A stretch of 11,388 bases of DNA from Nitrospirota bacterium (GTDB lineage: Bacteria; Nitrospirota; CAKKRA01; 9FT-COMBO-42-15): NCBI GenBank assembly GCA_016214425.1, contig JACRON010000099.1, positions 1 through 11,388 of the forward strand, in the 5' to 3' direction. A program made the translations under genes and the position numbers. The notes under the pieces are model-generated. The model ran no database searches and was not told the DNA's origin. It was given only the letters and a program-made list of their open reading frames with translations. Of the stretch, positions 1 to 7,111 are shown piece by piece. Each line of letters begins with the position of its first letter. Positions within the stretch are counted from its first letter, which is position 1.

Positions 1-678
1 GCAGCAGAAAAGGCAAGATGCAAAAGCATTGCCTATACCTATACAGAACCGACTATATTTTTTGAATATGCCTATGACACAGCAGCGCTTGCAAGCAGGA
101 AGGGCATTAAGAATGTCTTTGTAACAAACGGATATATGACAAAAGAGGCTCTGACGCTTATTAAACCATATCTTGATGGCGCTAATGTGGATTTGAAATT
201 TTTTAATGAAAAGACACATCAAAAGATATGCGGCGCTAAAGCAAGCCATGTGCTTGATACAATAAAGCTTATGCACGAATTGAACATCTGGGTTGAGGTA
301 ACAACACTTATAATCCCCACTTTAAATGATTCAGATGATGAGTTAAAGCAGATTGCCAAATTTGTATACAGCGTCGGTCCAGAGATACCCTGGCATGTCA
401 GCGCCTTTTATCCCACATATAAACTTACTGATAAGCCAAGGACGCCTGCTGCAACATTGAAAAAGGCAAGAAAAATCGGATTTGATGCCGGGCTAAGATA
501 TGTGTACACAGGAAATATCCCAGGCGATGAAGGCGAGGATACATTATGCTATAATTGTAAGACAATGCTGATAGACAGACACGGCTATGAGATTTTAAAA
601 TACAATATAAAGGACAGCAGATGCCCGAAGTGCAGCGCCATTGTTGACGGCAGGGGCATGGAGGGAGTAAGGAATTAG
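1..678 (+). CDS. amrS: AmmeMemoRadiSam-type radical SAM enzyme, 5'-truncated
   Basis: This frame is open from the first base of the window to the stop at 676-678, giving 225 residues that lack the N-terminus. The family is usually about 330-340 residues, so roughly 110 are missing, including the CxxxCxxC motif that binds the 4Fe-4S cluster. What is visible fits the AmrS branch of PflA-like radical SAM proteins: AYTYTEPTIFFEYAYDTA near the left edge, the barrel strands NVFVTNGY and NVDLKFF, VTTLIIPTLND, WHVSAFYPTY and YTGNIPGDEGEDTLC. The C-terminus carries two CxxC pairs (window residues 183/186 and 208/211), as expected for the family's zinc-ribbon-like tail. The substrate is unknown. Relatives occur with or near AmrA (AMMECR1) and AmrB (Memo) proteins, neither of which is seen here. 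The stop is immediately followed by the next start codon, which implies one transcript. Confidence 0.88.
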   Translation, partial: AAEKARCKSIAYTYTEPTIFFEYAYDTAALASRKGIKNVFVTNGYMTKEALTLIKPYLDGANVDLKFFNEKTHQKICGAKASHVLDTIKLMHELNIWVEVTTLIIPTLNDSDDELKQIAKFVYSVGPEIPWHVSAFYPTYKLTDKPRTPAATLKKARKIGFDAGLRYVYTGNIPGDEGEDTLCYNCKTMLIDRHGYEILKYNIKDSRCPKCSAIVDGRGMEGVRN

Positions 679-2364
679 ATGATTCAGGACATAAGGCTTC
701 ATGGACAGATTAATAATGTTATAGACTACTATGCAACCATTGCCGGCAAGAAGGATGTAATCAACAGGCTGATTATGTACGGCACATTATTTGACTCTAC
801 AGGAGAAAACCTGATATTTACGAATCAGACCTATGGATTTGAGACCTTTGACGAGGTATTTGTAAAAGGAAACGCCCTTTGCAATTACTATTTTTTCATC
901 CAGTCAAAATTCAAGGGTGAACTCAAGACACAGCAGGAGCACCTCTTAAAGCGACTCGGAAGATTTCTAAAAAGAACAAAAAATATACACTTGCAAAATG
1001 AACCTGCCTTATTAGAAGAAATATTCACAACGCTAAAAGACTCTGATGCAATTCTATACCTCTTTAAGCTTATACATAGGCACAATACAGAATATTATAC
1101 TATCTATAAAGAATTCTATTCTGATGAAAAGATGATAAAGGAACACGAGTACAAAATATTACAGGACATGACAAAGACTTATAACATTGACCAGTACCAG
1201 CTTGAGAGGATAAAGATTGATGTGCTTTACAAGCACCCGGACAACAGGCGCATAATTGATGAATATAAGGATATACTTGTCTCAATTACAAGGGAAAAGG
1301 GCATGGATCAGGGAAAGGTGGCAAGGCTCAACAGGCTGCGCTCATTGAGCATAAGAAATAATATCCCCCTTGAGCTTTTCTCTGCGTTAGACGAGCTTTT
1401 ATTAAAAGGCAAGAAGCTCGGAAGGACTGATGAGCCTGAATACATCAAAGATACAAGGGAGATACTTGAAGGGATATTTATAAGCGAACACCTAACAGAA
1501 AACAGTTTAGCAAAGGAAGACCTTGTTACGCTCTTAAAATCAAAGCAGACAGCAATGGAAAAGAGGGATTTGCGTTTTGAAGGTATTCTACTTGAAACAG
1601 GCCAGAAGTGCGATGAGGTCTTCAGGGACGCAAATAATACAAAGCCGCTTGAGGCGCTGAGCAATATAGTAACCTTTTTTGACCGTTTTGATGCTGCATT
1701 CTCTTATATCAACCAAATCGTCTTCATGGAAGATGTGGCTATAACAGAAGAAAGGCTGCGGAGCATATTGCAAAACAAAAAGATATTTGATGATATAGAC
1801 CCAAAGATATTTAAGGAGCTATTTATTGATGCAATAATTAAAGACAGGTACCTGACATCCTTTGGAAAAAAGAAAATCTATGTAATGTTTAAGGGTATAA
1901 AAGATGTGGAAGAGAGGCTTATTCCATTAAATACAGTTGTAGCCCAGCTTACAGAGGCAAACAAGGAGGCAATACTATACAGGACAGTCCACTACTATTT
2001 CAGAAAGAGGATGAAGAACCTTTACTTAGAGCTTCGCAAAAATGATAATTTTGAGGATACAAGAAAAGAGCTGTCAAAGGAGCTTATGGAGGACAGGATT
2101 ATCAATAAAGAGATACCGCCTGAACTTTTCAATAAAGTTTTACAGGACTTAAAGGAGGAGATGGTCTACCTCTATGAAATCCTCCCGATGATTATCAATA
2201 ATAAAGATATAGAGCTAAGGGAGAAATTTTTAAAAGAGAGCAATCTTGACAGATATTATATAGAGGAGTTAGAACGGGAGTTTTTTGAACTTAAAGGAAT
2301 TGACCTGTCAATCCTGAACCTGATGCAGAGATATGAAACAGAAGGGGCATATCAGGGGGTGTAA
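679..2364 (+). CDS. Uncharacterised 561-residue soluble protein coupled to amrS
   Basis: I do not recognise a functional domain. The ATG at 679 directly abuts the amrS stop, and a purine-rich GGAGGG/AAGGA stretch lies at about 660-673, so the start is well supported and translation is probably coupled. The protein is rich in Lys, Glu, Ile and Leu and looks largely alpha-helical. It has no signal peptide, no membrane segment and no cysteine cluster, so it is probably cytoplasmic. The N-terminal 100 residues contain mixed strand-like stretches (for example FDSTGENLIFTNQTYGF), and the remainder is charged helices. By size and neighbourhood it resembles an uncharacterised family I remember as TIGR04442, found in Geobacter-like bacteria; this is recollection, not a search result. 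The tandem palindromes and a terminator-like hairpin follow at once. A role linked to the radical SAM enzyme is inferred only from adjacency. Confidence 0.85.
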   Translation: MIQDIRLHGQINNVIDYYATIAGKKDVINRLIMYGTLFDSTGENLIFTNQTYGFETFDEVFVKGNALCNYYFFIQSKFKGELKTQQEHLLKRLGRFLKRTKNIHLQNEPALLEEIFTTLKDSDAILYLFKLIHRHNTEYYTIYKEFYSDEKMIKEHEYKILQDMTKTYNIDQYQLERIKIDVLYKHPDNRRIIDEYKDILVSITREKGMDQGKVARLNRLRSLSIRNNIPLELFSALDELLLKGKKLGRTDEPEYIKDTREILEGIFISEHLTENSLAKEDLVTLLKSKQTAMEKRDLRFEGILLETGQKCDEVFRDANNTKPLEALSNIVTFFDRFDAAFSYINQIVFMEDVAITEERLRSILQNKKIFDDIDPKIFKELFIDAIIKDRYLTSFGKKKIYVMFKGIKDVEERLIPLNTVVAQLTEANKEAILYRTVHYYFRKRMKNLYLELRKNDNFEDTRKELSKELMEDRIINKEIPPELFNKVLQDLKEEMVYLYEILPMIINNKDIELREKFLKESNLDRYYIEELEREFFELKGIDLSILNLMQRYETEGAYQGV

Positions 2365-2365
2365 G

Positions 2366-2403
2366 ACTATGTAATCAATTACACAACTATGTAATCAATT
2401 ACA
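2366..2403 (+). repeat. Two tandem 18-bp repeats, each with a TGTAAT/ATTACA inverted repeat
   Basis: The sequence ACTATGTAATCAATTACA occurs at 2366-2383 and again, exactly, at 2386-2403, an offset of 20 bp (about two helical turns). Each copy holds TGTAAT-CA-ATTACA, with centres near 2376.5 and 2396.5. Those centres lie about 118 and 98 bp upstream of the start predicted from the sigma-54 promoter, the distance at which NtrC-family activators usually bind. I infer a possible upstream activating sequence. The cognate regulator is not in the window. Confidence 0.6.
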
Positions 2404-2412
2404 TAGTTTTTT
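2385..2412 (+). terminator. Possible Rho-independent terminator of the amrS operon
   Basis: AACTATGTAAT (2385-2395) and ATTACATAGTT (2398-2408) are perfect inverted repeats separated by CA. They are followed by a run of six T (2407-2412). The placement 20 bp after the stop of the upstream gene is right for a terminator. The stem is AT-rich with only two G-C pairs, and its tip must open to form a loop, so it would be a weak terminator. The same bases form the second copy of the tandem palindrome, so the element may be an operator, a terminator, or both. Confidence 0.5.
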
Positions 2413-2467
2413 ATTAGTTAAATTAAAAATATTATTGTTTTTAAAGGGATTTTTGTTCATCATATTC

Positions 2468-2483
2468 TGGCACGAAAGTTGCT
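2468..2483 (+). promoter_or_regulatory. Sigma-54 (RpoN) -24/-12 promoter
   Basis: TGGCACG-AAAG-TTGCT at 2468-2483 matches the sigma-54 consensus (TGGCACG-N4-TTGCW) throughout. GG is at 2469-2470 and GC at 2481-2482, with the obligatory 10 bp between them. Transcription would begin near 2494, leaving a leader of about 40 nt before the ATG at 2536. Sigma-54 control of pilus genes through an enhancer-binding protein such as PilR is well established in Pseudomonas and Geobacter. AT-rich DNA between about 2409 and 2460 could help bending towards the upstream repeats. Confidence 0.9.
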
Positions 2484-2535
2484 ATATATTGAGTTAGGTG
2501 GTAATATTAAATTAAACCATAATTGAGGTGGAACG

Positions 2536-2850
2536 ATGAAGATTAGATACCTTATATTAATTTTGATTCTTATCTCTTCCTTTGCGCTATCAGCAGTCAG
2601 TTTTGCAGAAGAGGAGAGCGTTGTATCCGGCACAATAGAAAGTGTTAAAGGCAATTCTATCAGTGTTGGGGGAAGTTCTTATAACATCTCAGGGGTTCTG
2701 CTTTTAGATTCTTCTGGCAATAAGCTATCAACGAGCCACCTTGCTGAGGGCAAAAGAGTGGAGATATTTTTAAAAAACAATAATATAACATCAGTTGTAG
2801 TCTATGAAAATATATCCAATATAATTGATGATGAAAATATACCTAAGTGA
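2536..2850 (+). CDS. Small secreted protein at the head of the pilus operon (PilY2-like?)
   Basis: A 104-residue protein with a clear Sec signal peptide: a KIR n-region, a long Leu/Ile core, and a likely cleavage after SFA (residue 24). The mature part would be about 80 residues in the periplasm. It starts with an acidic stretch and then shows an alternating pattern (SGTIESVKGNSISVGGSSYNIS, LLLDSSGNKL, EGKRVEIFL) that suggests a small beta-barrel or OB-like fold. The ATG is preceded by a strong GAGGTGG at 2525-2531. It is the first gene after the sigma-54 promoter, and its stop at 2848-2850 overlaps the ribosome-binding site of pilY1. Size, secretion and the neighbouring pilY1 recall the small PilY2 protein of Pseudomonas or DUF5666-type beta domains. 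That resemblance is by pattern only, so no symbol is given. A chaperone or partner role for PilY1 is a guess. Confidence 0.82.
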   Translation: MKIRYLILILILISSFALSAVSFAEEESVVSGTIESVKGNSISVGGSSYNISGVLLLDSSGNKLSTSHLAEGKRVEIFLKNNNITSVVVYENISNIIDDENIPK

Positions 2851-2853
2851 GGT
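2849..2853 (+). promoter_or_regulatory. Ribosome-binding site that sets the pilY1 start at 2859
   Basis: GAGGT at 2849-2853 lies 5 nt before the ATG at 2859. An in-frame GTG at 2847 would extend the protein by four residues (MRSD) but overlaps this motif and has no site of its own. The ATG gives a normal signal peptide beginning MKRLNF. Confidence 0.75.
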
Positions 2854-2858
2854 CTGAT

Positions 2859-5800
2859 ATGAAAAGATTAAATTTTCTATTTCTTAGCATCGCATTATTT
2901 TTTACCCTCTTATATCCAGCAAAATCAGCCGCGGTTATGGAAGACTACTGCACTGCCCCGCCCTATGTTATCCAGAATGTACCCCCAAATGTTATGGTCA
3001 TCCTTGACAATTCAGGGAGTATGTTCAACTTTGCATATTTTGATGGATATAATACAACTACCACCGCAGATGATAATATGTGTACAGCTTCTGGAACTCC
3101 ATGCACAGGCTATCTAACCCCAGGCGCATATCCAGCGTTTAAATTCTATGGTTATTTTAATCCTGATTACTGGTACGAATACACAAGCAATAGATTTGTC
3201 CCGACTACTCCAAAAAATACAAGTGGTTTGTCAGGCGGGACGGCAAAGGCAGCAAACGAGTGGGATGGCAATTTCCTGAACTGGCTTGCAATGCGAAGGG
3301 TGGATGTTGCAAGGAAGGTTCTGACAGGCGGGAGATATGTAGGCGGTGAAGGCTCTGGCTTTGACAGGCTCAGGGCCGAGCGGGCTGATGGCTCAAGCAG
3401 AGGGATTTATAAACAGATAGCTAATATAGAAAATTATGCTCCGACTACCTTTTCAGGGACTCGGTGCATTACCTTCTCAACAGGAGGTGCTGCAACCTCA
3501 ACCTTTGACGTGGGAAATTCAGCAAGCTGCCCCTCTGCTAGTGGAGGCGGTCCCTATAATGTGGCTGTCAGGGTGCCAACCCCTGTTCAGGGCGTTATTC
3601 AGGATGTAGGCACAAGGGTAAGGTTAGGCCTTACATTTTATAATACCAGCGAGGGCGGCCGTGTTGTAAGGGATATAAGGGGCTCCAATTGCGCCGGAGG
3701 CAACAGCCTGCCCTGCGTAGTGAATGATATAAATAATACAAACCCAAGCACATGGACGCCTCTCGGCGAGACATTATGGACAGTAACAGGATACTTTGCC
3801 CAGCAGGCGAGCATTGCAGGCGGCCCGGGACCGAGATATGCTGCTGGTGATTTTACAATAAACAATAATAACGACCCCTTTAACTATGGGACAGGAGGCC
3901 AGCCCACATATCCTGTTTGTTCAAAGAGCTATGTCCTTCTTATTACAGACGGCGAGCCATGCAATGACGGCAACCTGCCGGATCCCTCAATTGAAGAATA
4001 TGCTACAGGGAAATCCATCTTTAATTGTACAGGAACCAATTGTCCTGCTGCTGGTCCATTTCCTGCACAAACCATACCTGCCTGCACAGGCAATGTGGCT
4101 GGCATAGAGGATGTGGCCTTATATGCGCATACAACAGACCTCAGGAATTCTCCCACACTGGGAAGTAATAATATCTCAGGCACCCAGAACCTGACCCTTT
4201 ATGTTGTGAGCGCGTTTGGCAGAGGTTCTACACTGCTCAGATATGCTGCTATAAACGGGGGGTTTGAAGATAGCAATGCCAACAATCAGCCTGACCTTCA
4301 GTCAGAATGGGACAATAATAGCGACAACGAGCCTGACACATATTATGAGGCTGATGAAGGTTATAGCCTTGAGGCAGCTATTAAGTCTGCCTTTTCAAAT
4401 ATGATAAGCAGGGTGTCTTCCGGCACAGCAGTATCTGTTCTCTCCTCTCGTGAGGGTCAGGGCTCAAGCCTTATTCAGGGGGTCTTTTACCCGAGACGTC
4501 GGTTTGGCAATGATATAATTAACTGGACAGGCGCCCTCCAGAACCTGTGGTATTACACGCATCCCCGTTTTACATATATGAATATAAGGGAAGACACGGA
4601 TCGGGATAAGATGCTTGATTTACGAAACGATTATATTATTCAATTCTATTTTGATCCTGCTCCTACATTGCAGAAGACAATGGCAAGGCGATTTAGCGAT
4701 ACAGACGGCAATGGCGGCGCCGACACCCAGCTCTTAAGCGTTGCCTTTGAAGAGCTGAACAGCCTCTGGGAGGCAGGATTTGAGCTTTGGAAGAGAAATG
4801 CAAACACGAGCGCTTCTGTTAATGGCAATACTGTTCCTCTCAGCGCTGCCCCGAGGACTATATATACTACAATTAACCAGACAAGTTTCCTTCCGGGAAA
4901 CTTTACAACAGGAGGAAATACAACTATCTTAGCCCCGTACATGGATGTGCCTGATGTAAATGGCGGCGGCAATACACTGGAAACAGAATATATAATAAGA
5001 TATATCCATGGAGAGGACGGCCTTGTTACAGTTGATATTGATGAGAACGGCACCAATGACTATCTTGGCGTGGATTTGAATGGCGACGGCGTGGATGATT
5101 ATAGGTCAAGGTATGTAAGGATGTATAATGATGCTACAGGGCAAATAGAAAGAAAAATTTGGAAGCTCGGAGACATTTTGAACTCAACCCCAAAGATCGC
5201 CTCATGGCGGCCGATCAACACCTATGATAAAGGTTATCCAAAATATGACGATTCAGTATATAAGGAGTATTATAATACAGTGGCCTATATGAACAGAAAT
5301 ATAGTCTTTGCAGGCGCAAATGACGGCATGCTCCATGCCTTTAAGTTAGGGACGCTTGAGGGGAGCTGGGCTGGTTATGACCCTATCTATCAAAAGGCAA
5401 GGCTGACAGGCAGCGACTTAGGCAAAGAGATGTGGGGCTTTATCCCAAAAAATGCCCTGCCATATCTTAAATATATTGCAGACCCTGACTACTGCCATAT
5501 ATATACTGTTGACCTCACACCCTATCTCGTTGATGCGAGCGTTAATGGCTCGCCCACTGGCGCTAACACTATAAATAGCTGGTGGACAATACTTATCGGC
5601 GGCATGAGGGCAGGCGGCGCCTCAAGGGGCACAACTACTGCATGCAACGGCAATCCGAGCGGCTCCAGCATCGGCAAGGACTGCGTAAATACGCCTGTTG
5701 ATGTGTCTGGTGAAAGCATTGGCTACTCTTCCTACTTTGCTCTTAAAGTAGGAGATATTACACAAAGCCCTGAGAATCCGGAGTTCCTCTGGGAATTCTC

Positions 5801-6953
5801 CCACCCTGAGCTTGGCTTTGCAACTTCAGGCCCTGCAGTTGTAAGGGTCGGCGGGGATAAGACAGTAAATGGGAGCTGGTTTGTTGTCTTTGGCTCAGGC
5901 CCAACAGGCCCGATAAGCACACAGGATACGCAGTTCATGGGGAGGTCAGACCAGAATCTGAAGTTCTTTATCTTTGACCTTAGAACTGGCCCGGGCGTAA
6001 ATAACAGCAATGTTACTATATTGGATACTGGAATCCCGTATGCCTTTGCAGGCAATATGGTTAATTCCACAATTGACCCTGATGTGGACTATCAGGATGA
6101 TGCCATATATGTAGGATATACAAACAGAAACACCAGCGATGGGGCAGGCAACACAACAAATCCATACAAATGGACGCAGGGCGGCATTGGCAAGATAGTA
6201 ACCAACGAATCCACAAACCCTGCAACATGGGTCTGGAGGCCGTTAATGACCAATATTGGCCCTGTTACAGCCGCTGCGCCGAGGCTGCAGAAGGACATAA
6301 GCAAATCTAAGCCGGAAAATATATGGGTCTATTTTGGCGCTGGGAGGAACTACTATGCAATAGGAAATGAAATAGATGACCCAGCCAACCAAAGGAGGCT
6401 CTTTGGCATTAAAGAGCCATGCGCCAGCGGAGGCATGTTTAATCCAGGCTGCGCTACTACTGTTGCTGTCGCCAGCCTGTATGATGTTACCCTTCTTCCT
6501 TTAAATACCACAGAGCCTCCTGTGGGTTGGTATATAAACCTTGATTCTGCTGGAAACTATTCATATTGCGAGGCATACGATGGAAGCGGCAACTGCACCC
6601 AGACTTCTACAAGGGCCTATGGAAGTGAAAGGATACTCACTGATCCTGTTGTTTCGCCTAATGAAGGCACTGTATACTTTACGAGCTATAAGCCGTATAA
6701 TGATACCTGCGCCCTCGGCGGCAAGACCTTTTCATGGGCGATGCTATATAATGCAGGCGGCGCCCCGCAGAATTTAATAGGAAAGATACTGCTTCAGGTC
6801 TCAACAGGGAGCATTGAAGAGGTGGATAAAAGCACTGCCTTTGCAAACAGAAAGTCAACAGTAGCAATAGAAGGGGTTCCCTCAACAGAGCCGCCGACAA
6901 TTATTTCGCAGCCGCAGGCAGTGGGGAGAATCCTGCATATAAGGGAGCGGTAA
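2859..6953 (+). CDS. pilY1: PilY1-type pilus tip adhesin with VWA domain
   Basis: A 1364-residue secreted protein. Order of parts: a signal peptide (about residues 1-25, ending near AKSAA); a VWA-like domain (about 45-520); then the PilC/PilY1 C-terminal propeller domain (about 545-1340). The VWA part shows a MIDAS signature: D50-x-S52-x-S54 in VMVILDNSGSM, T300 in WTPLGETL, and D364 in LLITDGEPC. Typical PilY1 strings include FAGANDGMLHAF (D822), WGFIPKNALPYL, GGMRAGG and FIFDLRTG. Six nine-residue loops of the form DxN/DxN/Dx3D occur at 471, 485, 579, 614, 726 and 739, consistent with Ca binding. In other bacteria PilY1 sits at the pilus tip with minor pilins, promotes extension, and acts in adhesion and surface sensing. 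There are no frameshifts. Size and order suit Desulfobacterota-type PilY1. The length between the first MIDAS motif and T300 is large, probably because of inserted loops. It is preceded by the small secreted protein and followed by minor pilins. Confidence 0.93.
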   Translation: MKRLNFLFLSIALFFTLLYPAKSAAVMEDYCTAPPYVIQNVPPNVMVILDNSGSMFNFAYFDGYNTTTTADDNMCTASGTPCTGYLTPGAYPAFKFYGYFNPDYWYEYTSNRFVPTTPKNTSGLSGGTAKAANEWDGNFLNWLAMRRVDVARKVLTGGRYVGGEGSGFDRLRAERADGSSRGIYKQIANIENYAPTTFSGTRCITFSTGGAATSTFDVGNSASCPSASGGGPYNVAVRVPTPVQGVIQDVGTRVRLGLTFYNTSEGGRVVRDIRGSNCAGGNSLPCVVNDINNTNPSTWTPLGETLWTVTGYFAQQASIAGGPGPRYAAGDFTINNNNDPFNYGTGGQPTYPVCSKSYVLLITDGEPCNDGNLPDPSIEEYATGKSIFNCTGTNCPAAGPFPAQTIPACTGNVAGIEDVALYAHTTDLRNSPTLGSNNISGTQNLTLYVVSAFGRGSTLLRYAAINGGFEDSNANNQPDLQSEWDNNSDNEPDTYYEADEGYSLEAAIKSAFSNMISRVSSGTAVSVLSSREGQGSSLIQGVFYPRRRFGNDIINWTGALQNLWYYTHPRFTYMNIREDTDRDKMLDLRNDYIIQFYFDPAPTLQKTMARRFSDTDGNGGADTQLLSVAFEELNSLWEAGFELWKRNANTSASVNGNTVPLSAAPRTIYTTINQTSFLPGNFTTGGNTTILAPYMDVPDVNGGGNTLETEYIIRYIHGEDGLVTVDIDENGTNDYLGVDLNGDGVDDYRSRYVRMYNDATGQIERKIWKLGDILNSTPKIASWRPINTYDKGYPKYDDSVYKEYYNTVAYMNRNIVFAGANDGMLHAFKLGTLEGSWAGYDPIYQKARLTGSDLGKEMWGFIPKNALPYLKYIADPDYCHIYTVDLTPYLVDASVNGSPTGANTINSWWTILIGGMRAGGASRGTTTACNGNPSGSSIGKDCVNTPVDVSGESIGYSSYFALKVGDITQSPENPEFLWEFSHPELGFATSGPAVVRVGGDKTVNGSWFVVFGSGPTGPISTQDTQFMGRSDQNLKFFIFDLRTGPGVNNSNVTILDTGIPYAFAGNMVNSTIDPDVDYQDDAIYVGYTNRNTSDGAGNTTNPYKWTQGGIGKIVTNESTNPATWVWRPLMTNIGPVTAAAPRLQKDISKSKPENIWVYFGAGRNYYAIGNEIDDPANQRRLFGIKEPCASGGMFNPGCATTVAVASLYDVTLLPLNTTEPPVGWYINLDSAGNYSYCEAYDGSGNCTQTSTRAYGSERILTDPVVSPNEGTVYFTSYKPYNDTCALGGKTFSWAMLYNAGGAPQNLIGKILLQVSTGSIEEVDKSTAFANRKSTVAIEGVPSTEPPTIISQPQAVGRILHIRER

Positions 6954-6962
6954 GATAATTCA

Positions 6963-7099
6963 CCCTCCCCTTAATCCCCCGGTCAAGGGAGGGGGAAATT
7001 GGCAGCTCCCATCAAGGGAGGTGGTAAAATCCCCTCTCCCATTGTGGAGAGGCACAAACAATCCCCTCTCCCCTCTGGGGAGAGGGTTAGGGTGAGGGG
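6963..7099. repeat. Mosaic of four GC-rich hairpins (dispersed-repeat type)
   Basis: The only sizeable gap inside the pilus operon (6954-7111) is filled with C-tract/G-tract inverted repeats. They are CCCTCCC/GGGAGGG (6963-6969 with 6987-6993), CTCCC/GGGAG (7006-7010 with 7016-7020), CCTCTCC/GGAGAGG (7033-7039 with 7046-7052), and a strong 10-bp CCCTCTCCCC/GGGGAGAGGG (7064-7073 with 7077-7086). TTAGGGTGAGGGG follows the last. Related CCCTCTCCCC...TTAGGGTGAGGGG elements are dispersed between genes in many bacterial genomes; I recognise the pattern from memory. No T run follows the strong hairpin, so it is not a normal terminator. It could stabilise or segment the polycistronic mRNA. Confidence 0.75.
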
Positions 7100-7111
7100 T
7101 TAATTAAAAAT

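Noticed and set aside
1308..1664. Antisense open frame of 118 codons inside the 561-residue gene
   Set aside because: The Ser/Phe/Leu-rich translation is typical of the complement of a Lys/Glu-rich gene, with no family signal.
2366..2403. Direct repeats as a minimal CRISPR array
   Set aside because: Only two 18-bp units separated by 2 bp; no spacer-length gaps and no cas genes.
2847..2858. GTG start giving pilY1 four extra residues (MRSD)
   Set aside because: The GTG overlaps the GAGGT ribosome-binding site, and the ATG at 2859 has ideal spacing and a normal signal peptide.
4646..5056. Antisense open frame of 136 codons inside pilY1
   Set aside because: It lies opposite a clearly conserved PilY1 region and has no recognisable protein features; it is a shadow of the coding strand.
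7064..7099. Strong GC hairpin as a Rho-independent terminator within the pilus operon
   Set aside because: No T run follows; G-rich sequence continues, and the downstream genes plainly belong to the same operon. A dispersed repeat explains it better.
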